DNA of 64,000 bases from Micrasema longulum (Eukaryota > Arthropoda > Insecta > Trichoptera > Brachycentridae): positions 62,001 to 126,000 of the forward strand of contig JAGVSM010000181.1 of assembly GCA_022494885.1 (NCBI GenBank), given 5' to 3'. The position numbers and the translations under genes were made by a program. The notes beneath the pieces are model-generated. The model was not told the origin of the DNA, made no database searches, and saw nothing but the letters and a program-made list of their open reading frames with translations. Positions 21,723-32,412 of the stretch are shown piece after piece; the stretch's first letter is position 1; every line of letters starts with the position of its first letter.

Positions 21723-22323
21723 CTAGGGTCAAAGCACCAGTAAATGACCACCCCCCAGTAAATGACCATTGGTTAATATATCACAATAAAATAAGAATTG
21801 CTACATGTGTCCAGTCAAAAAACCTTTAACACTAGAAACTATGATAAAAGCAGTAGGCGGACACATCTTTTGGTAAGAAACAAATCTGTCCTTTTTGAAC
21901 TGTGAGTTGTCAAAAGATAATAGTGCGTCTTCCCGTTATTGTTCTGAGATTGATAGTGTTTTTATAAGGAAAGATGTGGTAAGTGTTTTATTTGATGCTA
22001 TTTCTTATGCAATTCTTTGAATACATCCATATTCTAATGTGTTGGGGGTGTTTTATAATGTTACGATGTAACTAAATCTGAGTATTATTTTTACTGGGGT
22101 AGTAGCGGTCATTCACCGGTGATTCTGCTATTTTTTAGAGTGATATTAATTATAATTGTAATACTCGTATTTCAATAAAAAAGTAAAAGTACTTAGAAAA
22201 AATAATGTGTTTTTTATTGTTTTCTTTTATTTTGTGCGCTTAAATAATAAAATGTATACCTTTAATGTGGATTTCACTACAAGCTGAACCTTAAACGGTC
22301 ATTCATTGGTGCTTTGACCCTAG
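21723..22323. repeat. non-autonomous TIR element
   Basis: The left end CTAGGGTCAAAGCACCAGT and the right end (complement CTAGGGTCAAAGCACCAAT) are terminal inverted repeats of about 27 bp with few mismatches, bracketing 600 bp without coding capacity. A related GGTCATTCACCGGTGA motif lies inside. The target duplication is unclear, so no superfamily is assigned. Confidence 0.7.
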
Positions 22324-23440
22324 ATGATATGTAGACTTATATGGCGTGATAAGCAAGAGTTAAACGCACTGTGGTATTTGACAACTTTTTAACATGATTT
22401 AAATAAGTTTTTTTTTTTTTTTGATACTGGTATATTTTGGTCTCCCATAAGCAGCTTTCTGTAATTGTGTTGGACGTAATTTAAGCATTAAGTCAGGCGT
22501 GGCGTGACCGCGTGACCCACGAGCCCACGGCCATGGTTAGCATGGTGTATAAATAATGGTACACACGCCAAGCGAAATGGCAGATAAAATAATTTCAACT
22601 TGGTTTCACAGAGTTGAATTTGAATGCAGCATGCTTGTCTATCAGAATTAGAGCGTGGTATGAGATTAATCTTTGTTGCATATTTATTGATAACATGAAG
22701 TACTCGGAAGTACAGTTCGCCAATTCGTTGAAACACAAAAATAACATCAATCATCACGCCGTTTCCATGTAGATACAAAGGATTGGACGCCACATTAATA
22801 TATCTTCGTAAACAGACCTCGCTTTCTCTACATTCACACTTCCTCGATATCTGCAGCCGTCAAAATTCTAATCTAATTTTTTTTGGTGTTCTTTCGTAGT
22901 CCATTCGCTTTTCATATCGAAGAAAGTAAACAACGAAAACAACGCAGCACAGAAAGTGGCGACATTATTGAGTCTTTTTTTTTAAATCAAAAACTTTGTT
23001 CCGAAAACGGAAAAAATTATAATGTACGAAGGCTATGAAAAACTAAAATATGTTATAATGTTATGTATATGTAATTTTTTTTTTTTTAAATGTTCTTTCA
23101 ATATTGGTATAGAACTAAATATAATTTTTAACACAAAAAAATCTCTATCTTGGAACAGGCTGAGCCATGTTAGATGGAGACTAACCAAACTGGAGGATAC
23201 TCATGTTCAAGTACTCTAGTGTTTTAATATAGATTCCCTGGTAACAAATATGTTTGTATGTGCATTAAATGTATAAATAAATCAAATAAAATGAGACAAA
23301 ATACAGACATCAACTTTACACTAGATAAAAATAATATTTTAGATTTTTTTTAATTGGTTTATGCACCAAACAAACAAAATAAACAATTTAAAAAAAATAT
23401 CAGTTCCCTGTATACAATTTTATATCTCCGTGTGCTTTTG
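22324..23440. other. unassigned stretch
   Basis: 22970-23060 shares GTGGCGACATTA and AAAAACTTTGTTCCGAAAAC with 6765-6830. 22460-22800 has higher GC than its surroundings and an open minus frame of 101 codons, but no recognisable motif and a repeat-like codon pattern. Confidence 0.35.
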
Positions 23441-23562
23441 AACTATTTTTGCACTGGACATGGCAGTATTATTCTTAGATCTTCTAGTGTTTTTTTTAAA
23501 ACTATTTTTGCACTAGATTTCTACCAGACATGGCAGTATTATTCTTAGATTTTTTAGTGTTA
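23441..23562. repeat. tandem duplication just before the last ELO exon
   Basis: Two copies of a unit containing AACTATTTTTGCACT, ACATGGCAGTATTATTC and TTAGATYTTYTAGTGTT lie at 23441-23490 and 23500-23562; the second has a 14-bp insertion. They end 37 bp before the splice acceptor at 23598-23599, so they cover the likely branch-point region. Confidence 0.8.
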
Positions 23563-23599
23563 TTTTTTTTCTCTTTAAGATCACAATTTTCATTTACAG

Positions 23600-23773
23600 G
23601 TGCAGTTCACGTTTGTATTGATACACAGCAGCCAAGCGATGCTGCCAGCATGCAAGGCTCCTCGCATCATAGTCTACATCTTCATCCCGAACATCGTTCT
23701 GGTCTATTTTCTCTTCTACGACTTCTTCAAGAAAGCCTACTCCCACCCTACCCCTGTAGGCAAAGGAAAGTAA
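23600..23773 (+). CDS. ELO-family fatty-acid elongase, last exon
   Basis: This encodes the C-terminal 57 residues: VQFTFVLIHSSQAMLP, then ACKAPRIIV, a hydrophobic membrane segment YIFIPNIVLVYFLFYDFF, and KKAYSHPTPVGKGK followed by TAA at 23771. The lysine-rich end is consistent with the ER-retention tails of elongases. The acceptor is CATTTACAG and phase 0 matches the preceding exon. With the other exons it gives about 186 residues of an expected 270-320; the N-terminal third is missing from the window. No lesion is seen, so the gene is probably functional. Confidence 0.93.
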   Translation: MQFTFVLIHSSQAMLPACKAPRIIVYIFIPNIVLVYFLFYDFFKKAYSHPTPVGKGK

Positions 23774-23900
23774 TGACGCCATAATCTCAATTCATCCAAA
23801 CTCTACCCATTCTAGGAAGGAATCCGAATCTCAAAAGGACCAAAAACTGTAAAATATTTTAAAATAAAAATATTGAATAAACAATCGAAACTGTACGTAG
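23774..23900 (+). other. ELO 3' UTR with polyadenylation signals
   Basis: AATAAA hexamers at 23863-23868 and 23876-23881 lie about 100 bp after the stop codon, a normal distance for insect mRNA. The actual cleavage site cannot be placed from sequence. Confidence 0.6.
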
Positions 23901-24610
23901 ATTCAACGTTAGCTGTTTTTTTATGTACCCGCAACCACGTGAAAAAAAATGTTAAATACCTCAATATTTTTTTTATCAATTCTTAAAATAAGTTTCTGAT
24001 GATAATTAAAAAGCTATTTCCTCGTTTCTGATATAGGACCCACCTGGGCGGATTAAATTAAGTGAATATTGTCATAGTTATCACACAAAAAAAACTACAC
24101 GACATGATATAATTCAACTATTTAAACATACTAAGAAAAAAAAACTTTGCAATGTGCAATAACTTAATTATTGACGAATTGTTTAATATGCTTTCACATA
24201 AAATAAAGTTAACCGATAACAATCAATATTTTAAATCAGAAATAAAAACTGAGTGAAGAAAATTAAGATGGAAGAAATAAAACAAATGTTACAAATACAT
24301 TTGAATATGTTTTTAAAAAATTGAACACTCCTCTTCAGAACAGGTTTCCCTAATAAGGACCCTTTAATTGCTTTTGTATATAAAAAGATATTTTATACAC
24401 GAAAGTAATTAAATTATAATAAAATAAAATTTATATAGTAAATAAAAGTATTTTCAAAATTGAAAAAAAATATATATATATTAAAAAGGGGCCAACTCCA
24501 CCAAAAGAAGATAGTTTAAACAGTTGTAGCCTTTTCGTCAAAATGGGTTCAAAAGAAGTTAGATAAAATAACTCAAAAAAATCAAAAAATATATTTTTTT
24601 ATACACATTT
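23901..24610. other. unassigned AT-rich stretch
   Basis: This lies downstream of the ELO gene. It is A/T-run-rich and has no recognised feature. Confidence 0.35.
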
Positions 24611-24617
24611 TTTTTTT

Positions 24618-24660
24618 CGCCGACCAATTTCGAAGCTACACAAGCTTCCTTGTCAAGGCA
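24618..24660 (-). other. hammerhead-core-like hairpin
   Basis: On the minus strand TTGACAAGG is followed by the stem AAGC/GCTT with loop TTGTGTA, then CGAAATTGGTCGG. A related motif in the opposite orientation lies at 24906-24940. The stem pairs with bases different from those at 48526-48580. Confidence 0.35.
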
Positions 24661-24905
24661 AACTTTACTAATCAATACTAATCATATATTTAATAGTTGT
24701 ATTACTACTCAACAAAAATAAAATTAAAAATGAAACAGGATAATATTCATAAGTAATGTACATTGAAGTACATTTAACACATTGTGTACTATTAGGGATT
24801 ATATATAAAAATAATTTTTAATGCAGACATTGTATTAATATTATTTTTGCTATGTTTTTGGGATTTTTTTTCTTAAAATGCCTAATAAAGAATATTATTA
24901 TTACA

Positions 24906-24940
24906 CCTTGATAGCTTGTGTACCTTCGAAACCGGTAGGT
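24906..24940 (+). other. hammerhead-core-like hairpin, degenerate
   Basis: It reads CTTGATAGCTTGTGTACC, then TTCGAAACCGGTAGG. It keeps GAAACCGGTAG exactly as at 48550-48560. It is followed by AACTTTCTGGTCAAACATTTT and AGTAAATGTTATGGCC, a block that also flanks the motifs at 48600 and 62345. The three therefore belong to one repeat family. Confidence 0.4.
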
Positions 24941-24944
24941 AAAA

Positions 24945-25430
24945 AATATTTAAAAAATCGCTTAAAAATTAAGTGATTAAAAACAATTATTAATATTTAA
25001 AACATTAACTTTCTGGTCAAACATTTTAGTAAATGTTATGGCCAAATATTTAATAATATTTAGTAAAAAACAAAGTTGCCCATTTTGAAGAAAACGGAAA
25101 ATTATTTCATTTTAAATTAAATTTATTTTGACTTTTTATGGTTCAACAGGCCCTGCTAGGTACACTGTCCCACTTTTTATATCTAAGCATTATAAAAATA
25201 TATTGCGTTTTTTTACTGACATTTCTTGGTGGAACTGCATTTTTAATTATAATAATAAAAAATAATTATAAAGATTATAAAAATTATAAAGATTATAAAA
25301 ATTATAAAGACTATAAAAATGTTTTAAAATGCAAAATAAAAGATTTCGCATGCGAAATATCTTCTCGTCCCACGGGAAAATGAATTACGGTAAGTAAAAA
25401 ATAAAATACAATATATCCTAAAACAACCAG
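24945..25430. other. unassigned stretch with a short tandem repeat
   Basis: 25265-25320 is a short tandem array of a 9-bp unit (ATTATAAAG/ATTATAAAA). 25215-25245 repeats TTACTGACATTTCTTGGTGG, also present near 19445. Otherwise unidentified. Confidence 0.4.
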
Positions 25431-25436
25431 CGCTGC

Positions 25437-25512
25437 TTCCGAACGCTTTGGCGGCCGTAGAAAACACTTTTATAAGATAAAATATTTTTCTACGGCCGCG
25501 AGAGCGTTTGGA
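25437..25512. repeat. short GC-rich inverted repeat
   Basis: TTCCGAACGCTTTGGCGGCC and GTAGAAAA are mirrored as TTTTCTACGGCCGC...GCGTTTGGAA around a 20-bp AT loop. It could be a tiny MITE or a single solo end; no second copy was found in the window. Confidence 0.6.
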
Positions 25513-25585
25513 ATATTACCCCTGGGGTGGTATTCTGAACGCAAAAGAGCGCCAGGTTATTTGACCAAATAATAAAAAAAAAATA

Positions 25586-25690
25586 AAGGTTGTGGTCCCG
25601 CAGCTAGTGTTGCAGACTCAGAGGTCCGAAGTTCGAACCCCACTCTACCCAAATTTGATTTTCATTTTCTAATAATGAGTTATATGCCAC
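25586..25690 (+). repeat. tRNA-derived SINE (family B)
   Basis: The head reads GGTTGTGGTCCCGCAGCTAG ... AAGTTCGAACCCCACTCTAC (B box GTTCGAACCCC), followed by TTTTCTAATAATGAGTTAT as in the other family-B copies. Confidence 0.7.
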
Positions 25691-26284
25691 TAGTTGAAAA
25701 TGGCCACCAAAATTGATATATTTGGGTAAATTGTAAGAACACAAATATTTATTTTGCTTTTAAATAAATAAAATAAAAATAATAAATGAAAAATTCGAGA
25801 TACCACAATTTACTAAAGAAAACTACGTTACGTGCACAGTATAGATAAATATAAATTAATCAGTAAATAAAACGATACATGAATGCAGTACCATTAACTT
25901 TCATATCATTATAAAATAAGGTATACATAATATATTATCTAAACCTCCCAATACACGTATCCAAAAGTCAAAGTTTTTGAGGTTGAGTTTAAACTCATAT
26001 CAAAACCTGACTAAGCCGAAGCTTCATGATAATATATAGTAAAACCCTATATGACTGAGCGCTTCAGTTGAGCTTTTGTGGGTACGCTGAGCCTTTAAAG
26101 ATTATCAGGTTGTACTTGAACAACTAAGAGTGGAATTTAGCAGTTCTTTTGAAATTGGATACAACTTTGAAACTGACGGAAAAAAATATACGTATAAGAC
26201 ATTTTCATTTAAGATACACATGAAACTATTTTTAGAGACATAATTTGACCCAACACAGCCCTTTCGACAACAAACGGGTGATGA
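25691..26284. other. unassigned stretch
   Basis: No recognised gene or repeat. Confidence 0.35.
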
Positions 26285-27279
26285 ATGATAAGCAGCGTTG
26301 CCAGACCCGATGAAGCGAAAAAAGGTAGATTCAGAAAAATAAATCGGTAGATTCGGGAGAGGGGGTAGGAGGGGAGGAGGGGGGCAAAAATAAATTTGAC
26401 AGTTGTTCGAAATTAAAACGCCGTTTTGCCTAAGGCCGTTGCTTTATGGTTGAAAACGCTTGGTAAATGAACAATTGAAAACCAAAAGGACTGCAATAAG
26501 TGAATCACCAAAATATAGTGATTTATAATGTCTTATTTTTCTTTAAAATAATGTAAATTACAATATTTCATTTCAATACTCAAATATTCATTTAAGAAAA
26601 GGAATATTTGAGTTGGTTCTTATAAAAAATAATAATATAATACATAGATTAAAATTCAAAATATTATTTTATTGAATGAATGACACAATTTTATCAAACT
26701 ATATAGTATTTTATATTATAAAACAAAGAAATAATTAACGTTTTAAAGTTCTTTCAGTGCAACTTAAAACTTAATAAAAACTGCTAACTGCTGAAGTACT
26801 GAACAAATTATTAAAACAATGATTTACTAAATTTAAATAGATATTTAACTGAAGATAAAACCATTTATATTATTTTCAATATGAAAAGTGATCCCTCTAC
26901 ATTTACACTAGAATTTAAAATAGACATTTATACATTTTTCAATAACGTCATGAAATTCTATGCCATGATTTATTTTACCATATTATATTCAACAATACTA
27001 GCCAATTACATAACTAATATATCATTCATTGTATACTTATGTACGATAGATAAGCAGTTTTTTAAATAAGCAACTGATTGCAATCGAAGTGAGCAAACAA
27101 GCAATAAATTATTATAATATGAATTCGTTTTATTTGCATTGAAATTTTGTTTTGTGGAAAAAACAAGGAAATGTATAAAAATCGGTAGAATTTCAATCGA
27201 ATTCGGCAGATTGGTAGATTGCTCCTAAAATCGGTAGATCTACCGAAAAATCGGTAGATCTGGCAACGCTGATGATAAG
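26285..27279. mobile_element. non-autonomous hAT element with 8-bp target duplication
   Basis: Target duplication ATGATAAG is identical at 26285-26292 and 27272-27279. The element (26293-27271, 979 bp) has 13-bp terminal inverted repeats CAGCGTTGCCAGA. An 8-bp duplication and a CAG..GTTGCCA end are typical of hAT. Subterminal copies of GGTAGAT (mostly ATCGGTAGAT) are clustered near both tips: 26325-26360 on the left and 27178-27260 on the right, as expected of transposase-binding repeats. The left end has a G-rich run (26358-26385). It has no transposase; the 62-codon frame at 26881 is not recognisable. Confidence 0.88.
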
Positions 27280-27724
27280 TAAAACAATTACAAGACGAAT
27301 GCAAAGGTAATGATAATAAATCAAAACCTTAAATCCGGTTTTATCCGCTTTATTCTATAAAGCACTGGCAAAATTAAACAATAGTTCCTCAGCGGAGATC
27401 CTGTTCAAAAGTTGGGGATGTTGATGTCCCCAAATAAATAAACAAGCTATCCTAACTCCCTACAAAAGGACGAAAGGGGAGCGAAGGTTGTCGGGATATA
27501 GAACTAATAGGACCGGCAGGATGATTGAACACCCACGCGAAATACTGCGATATTGAAGGAAGAGCGGGAAAAGCGTGCCGTGGAATAAAATACAGAAAAT
27601 CAGAAAGATCAAAGGGTTTGAAAAAACTTTATGATTTCTCCGTGATCAACAACAAGAAACGTTATATTCCATCAATCGTCATATTTTTTTTTAGTGATTT
27701 TAAACAAAGTAAATCAAACAAATA
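27280..27724. other. unassigned stretch
   Basis: It may hold a decayed upstream part of the retroelement that follows, but no motif was secure. Confidence 0.35.
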
Positions 27725-28370
27725 GTTCAAAGTACCGCGCTGTCAATTGTAATAGATAATGAAAAACATAATAAAGTGAGTGAAATCAAATATTTGGGTG
27801 TGACGATGGATTCAAAACTTACATTTCATCAAAACACTAAGACGGTAATGAAAAAGATTGCAAAAAAAACAATTTTGGGAAGGATTGGAAGATTTGTTAA
27901 CAAGGATTCATGCAAAATTATTATCAAACAATTATTGAAACAAACATTAACTACTGTAGCAGCATAGTATTTTTTATCAAATCACGGAAATTTAAACAAC
28001 CTTAGTATACTACAAAAGAAAGTCTTAGGAAATATTTTTTTAAAACCGATACTAAAATGTAAATTTGTAGTTAAATAAACTAAAAGTACTATCATATAAG
28101 CAAATCATATTTGACAACACGATGGCATTTGTGTATAATATCATTAATTCTAAAAACACAGAATTTTGGAATAAAATAATCAAATCCAACGTAAACATGA
28201 TCACAATACCACAGAAAATGTAAAAATCAAACTCCCATTCAGAAAAAGGCGAAGTCGCAAAATTCTACTTTATACAAAGGCAGTAAAAAAATATTATGAT
28301 ATGGGAAAAACTATGATACGAAGAAAAGAATTTAACTTCAAACAGAAGGTAAAAAATTATATGTGTTAAA
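27725..28370 (+). pseudogene. non-LTR RT thumb and tail relic
   Basis: It encodes EIKYLGVTMDSKLTFHQN and KKIAKKTILGRIGRF near 27780-27900, then after frame breaks KIKLPFRKRRSRKILLY and KAVKKYYDMG near 28225-28300, ending in a stop near 28369. IKYLG(V/I)..D..L.F and the basic tail are standard for Jockey/CR1-type RT. The TA-flanked palindromic MITE at 28421 lies just downstream. Confidence 0.7.
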
Positions 28371-28418
28371 CAACATATGTACATTGTTATTATTAGAGCT
28401 CACATATAAATATGTTTA

Positions 28419-28793
28419 TACAGGGTGTTCTTTAAACCCTGTCACATCCGAAACCACGATGATCAGTATGAGCAAGAAGACATATTGGCACATTAAAATA
28501 AATTTTTAGAACGAATAAAATTTTTAAAAATTAAATATTTAAAAAAACAAAAGGTTGCTAACTTCCGCAGGGGAGAAACGAGGGGGGGGAGGGAGGCTGA
28601 CTCACCGTTAACCAAACGGCCGCGCCCCCCTCGCTTCTCCACTGCAGAAGTAAGGAACCATTTGTTCTTTTTAATATTTTATTTTTACAAATTTTCTTCG
28701 TTCTAAATATTCTTTAAAATATGCTAAAATGTCTTCTTGCCCATACTAATCATCGTGGTTTCGGATGTGACAGGGTTTAAAGAACACCCTGTA
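28419..28793. repeat. palindromic MITE flanked by TA
   Basis: 28421-28791 (371 bp) is an almost complete palindrome starting CAGGGTGTTCTTTAAACCCTG, flanked by TA on both sides (28419-28420, 28792-28793). Each arm is about 150 bp and includes CGAAACCACGATGAT and GAACGAA; the centre is GC-rich. The TA duplication and CAGGGTG tip point to a Tc1/mariner-mobilised MITE. It could fold into one long hairpin RNA if transcribed. Confidence 0.85.
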
Positions 28794-29699
28794 TGTTAAT
28801 GTGTGCCCTGTTTTAAGATTCGAGATAAATAAAAAAGAAGTTTTTAAATTCACATATCGCAATAAAATTTACAAACTCAAATTCTATCAGAATATTTGTT
28901 TAATTTTGTGTAAAAATAACTGAAATAATTTATTTTTAAGACTGTTTCCATTCAAATAACAGTGATTTTAACTTATTTCATTATAAATTGGAAGTTAATA
29001 CTCGTTTTACGTAAAATATGCTGGAAACAGCTGTCAAATATTATTGACAGCATATGTTTTTGCAAACGATGTCGTCAGGCAAATAAAAAAATACAGATGA
29101 TTTTGGTTCGCTTTGCTCGCTAAACCGCAACTCGATAATTTTTTTCAGTATTTTTTTCGGTACTTAGAACATTTTGAATGTCACTATTTCATTTACACTC
29201 GTACATCCTTGACCTTACTTTGTGTTCTGTATTACCTACAGGGAGGATTTTAATGAAAAAGTTTCAAGGTGGCTTGATGAATGAAACAGAGAAAAACATT
29301 TGGAATTGTGGAAAAATAAGCTTTGAACGGAAATGACTGGTAAAGCGCCAATATACAACGGTGTTAAATAAACATTCCTTTGATACGTTCACAGTTTTTT
29401 TTAATACGTTTTTGCTCCTAATATAATGACGTAAATGTTATGAAGCTGGTTTTTCAACTGAATTTACTAACGAAAATAGTATTAAAATAAATACAGGAGA
29501 CACTAAAGATTTTATTTGTATTTTTTCTTTAAGAAATGTGAATATATTCGGTCATTGCTAAGAAATAATTTTAATCAAAATTTAAAAAAAATAAGGTGTG
29601 TTCCGATTTTTATGTCAGTAGTTTATTTGCAAATGGCAAAGAGTAAATGAATAAATACTTTAAAGCTACATTTACATGTACATGCATCTTCCGACATAA
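28794..29699. other. unassigned AT-rich stretch
   Basis: No recognised feature. Confidence 0.35.
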
Positions 29700-30362
29700 C
29701 ATTGTTTTCCTGAACATTAATATTTTGAGTTTGTCCAAATATTTGTAGACAATGACTGGATTTGGACAAGTGAACCAAGAAGTATAAAATACGAAAAATG
29801 GTTTCAGGCGTTGCCTAGTAGGTGAAATAATTGAGTCAGATGAATCTAACGCACATCAATAAAGAATTCAGCTCTTTGACTGCACAGACCACAGCGGATG
29901 GAAAATTTGAAGAAATATGGATGATCAAACATAGGCAAAATTGTGAATGCTACACAGTGTGTAAAGTGACCACTTAAACTGAACATTTTGTTAATTATCT
30001 CTGTATTTTAAGTATTCTTTGTATATTCTCAAATGTATAAACATTAATAAAAAAGTGTATCGCTAAGTGTTCTCGGCACGGGTAAGTGAGGTAAATAAAT
30101 AAAAAAACAAAAATAAAAACAAAACAGCCAATAACAGGTGATAAGCCCGGTAAATGCCTAGTCTTCCATATTCCTTCTCTTAAACGTTCTTCATCTCTGT
30201 TGTAATATTTTAATAAAGTTAAGTTTTCCCGGTTACGTGGGACATTTGTCAACGATGGCTATATAGTTGCTGTAGACTCGGCAACAGAGGGAAAACATTT
30301 TTGAGAAGGGAATATGAGAGTCTAGGCATTAACAGGGCTTATGACCTGTCATTAGCTGGTTT
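29700..30362. repeat. S-family repeats, interrupted and partial copies
   Basis: 29700-29990 has TTGTCCAAATATTTGTAGAC, GTTTCAGGCGTTGCCTAG and CACAGTGTGTAAAGTG. About 130 bp of foreign sequence follow, and the copy resumes at 30125-30225. A second inverted arm is at 30265-30362. Confidence 0.6.
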
Positions 30363-30364
30363 TT

Positions 30365-30660
30365 TATTTTTATTTTATTTATTGTGGATATCAACAGTAA
30401 TACATGTAAAAAATAAAATATACAGAGAATAAAACCAATGACAGTTATCCACAGATGTGCATGGAATACTCGTACAATACATGTTAGTGCGTTTGTGAGT
30501 GTAAGTGTGTGGGTGAGTGGGTGTTATAATTGAATGAGGGTGGACATGTGTGTAAATATTATTGCACAAGTGTCTAAAATAAAAAAAATATGAAGAATTA
30601 ATTATAAAGTACGATTTTATTATAGAAACTACTAGGTATTGGACCAAAATGTGTATTTTA
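30365..30660 (-). repeat. TG/CA-rich retroelement 3' UTR-like stretch
   Basis: It contains a TG-rich tract (30482-30545) resembling the 3' UTR of the family-T retroelements at 4560-4660 and 44860-44945, between A/T-rich ends. It carries no coding part. The match is weak. Confidence 0.35.
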
Positions 30661-30664
30661 AAAC

Positions 30665-31130
30665 ACGCGTTTAAGTGGCCACTTTACGTACTGTGTAACA
30701 TTCACCATTCTGCCCATGTTTGAACATCCACATTTCCGCAACTCTTCCATCTGTTGACTTTTGTGAAGTAAAAGAGCTGAAACCTTTATCATGTGTGTGA
30801 GATTTATCCGGCTGAACCGATTCACCCACTAGGCAACGCCTGAAAACAATTTTAAAAAAATTTATACTTCTTCTTTTACCAGATAGTTAATTCAACAATG
30901 TTTTAAGTATGTCCAAATGCTTGCAGACTGGCTGGATTTCCTACCTAAGGAGTTGTTCATATTTAAATTTGTTGCAAGAGAGAAGAACACGTGAATTTTA
31001 CAGTGTGTAAAGTGGCCACTTAAACCAGCCAATGACAGGTCATAAGCCCTGTAAATGCCTAGAATCCCATATTCCCTCCTCAAAAACGTTTTCTCTCTCT
31101 GTTGCAACAAATTTAAAATTTAATAAATAA
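30665..31130. repeat. S-family fold-back repeat
   Basis: It is built as two inverted halves: AAGTGGCCACTTTAC at 30673 and GTAAAGTGGCCACTTAAACC at 31009, each followed or preceded by the conserved arms (ACATTCACCATTCTGCCC; GACAGGTCATAAGCCCTG). This is the subtype ending in GTTGCAACAAATTTA. Confidence 0.7.
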
Positions 31131-31149
31131 ATCATTTTAAGAAGCAGAA

Positions 31150-31440
31150 CCCACAGTAAAAACACTGCTCAGTAATGCACGATGTTTGGAATATAAACGG
31201 AATAACCACTGACATTTTTGGCAAATCCACGGACATGATTGACCAGGTTCCTGGTACAGAGCACGCAGGCGCTGGCGCTTCCGTGCCTCGCGCCTCGCGT
31301 CATCATCAGCTCCTACAGCGGCACTCCCATCACACTCTTCCTCTCCTCCGAGATCTTGGCGAGATTCTCTCCATCCACTGTTATCTCGATGCACAGAACT
31401 GAAGCACTGCCATGTCAAAGGCCACGATCGACTCCGGGAT
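31150..31440 (-). pseudogene. GC-rich coding-like relic, unidentified
   Basis: This is the only strongly GC-rich stretch outside the ELO exons. One minus frame reads IEITVDGENLAKISEERK and SVMGVPL, a TAG stop, then ELMMTRGARHGSASACVLC, TRNLVNHVRGFAKNV and SGYSVYIPNIVHY. Another minus frame is open for 93 codons. No family was recognised. HGSASVLC and HGSASACVLC occur twice in the first frame, hinting at an internal duplication. It could be a fragment of a host gene carried or copied by a mobile element, or a retroelement ORF piece. It is embedded among S-family repeats. Confidence 0.4.
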
Positions 31441-31531
31441 AAACTTATATCCCTATAAGGATCACTTTAACTTCACTGAAACCACTTAAGATAATTAAAC
31501 CTTAAATCAATTCTAAAATGGTTAATTGACT

Positions 31532-31640
31532 TACGTTTCATCGTCATCGTTCTCATCCGCATCGAATAGTTAATATAGCATAGTTTGGTACAAAAATTAC
31601 AGCGTTTCTCGATCGTTTTTGCAAGAAGATTAGGGTGGAG
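31532..31640 (-). repeat. SINE family A, diverged 3' body
   Basis: It has CATCGTCATCGTTCTCATCC then GCATCGAATAG, ACAGCGTTTCTCGATCGTTTT, a diverged version of the family body. Confidence 0.45.
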
Positions 31641-32056
31641 ATCAAATTTTATGTCAGAAAGCTTTATAATGTTTTTTTTTTCAGAATTACACGTACAGCT
31701 TACTCGAACAAACACATTATTTCATAAAAAACAATACGCATCTATATTATTTATATTAAATCTTTAGATTAAAGAAAATATGGTTGGTTGTAGTGACTGT
31801 TGATATGAAACTGAAAATGTAGTGACTGCATGTTGAATTTAGTATTCGTATTGAGTAAATCTCGCTGAAATCACACCGTCCAGCGACCGTCCGAATCGCG
31901 TTTCGCCCAACATTGTAGGAACAGCAATGTTTGTACAGTTAAAATAACAAACATGCTACACAAATCAGCTGTTACCGACACAATATTGTAAGCTGGCCGG
32001 GTTGGGAAATTGGCATAAAGATGTTATCGATACTGTTCGATATAAAGAAAAACTTG
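31641..32056. other. unassigned stretch
   Basis: No recognised feature. Confidence 0.35.
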
Positions 32057-32412
32057 ACTTGTCCGTTAACATATTACAACAGAGATGAAGAACATTTGAG
32101 AGAAGGTAATATAGAAGTAAATAAAGGTTTCAGCTCTTTAACTTCACAAACATCAACAGATGAAAGAATTGAAGGAATATAGATGTTCAAATATAGGCAG
32201 AATGGTGAATGTTACACAGTGTGTAAAGTGGCCACTTAAACCAGCCATTGACGGGTCATAAGCCCTGTAGATGCCTGGACTTCTATATTACCTTCTCTTA
32301 AATGTTCTTCATCTCTGTTGTAATATGTTAATATAAACAGCTCCCCAGGGAGTTGAATCCAGTCCTTGTCTACAAAAATTTGGACAAACTCAAAATATTG
32401 TTAACTTGTCCG
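32057..32412. repeat. S-family fold-back element with 9-bp target duplication
   Basis: ACTTGTCCG flanks the element at 32057-32065 and 32404-32412. The element 32066-32403 starts TTAACATATTACAACAGAG and ends CTCAAAATATTGTTA. Relative to the 40092-40667 copy the left half is mostly deleted. Confidence 0.8.

Larger units (their letters stand above)
17563..23599 (+). other. ELO gene intron (6.0 kb)
   Basis: The intron runs from GTAAGA after ATGCAGATG to CATTTACAG before the last coding exon. It is filled with SINE, MITE and non-LTR fragments. Confidence 0.88.

Noticed and set aside
22488..22793. 101-codon minus frame
   Set aside because: No family motif and no supporting exon structure; composition is close to the surroundings.
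26881..27069. 62-codon frame inside the hAT element as a transposase remnant
   Set aside because: The residues are low-complexity F/Y/I-rich and show no hAT motif.
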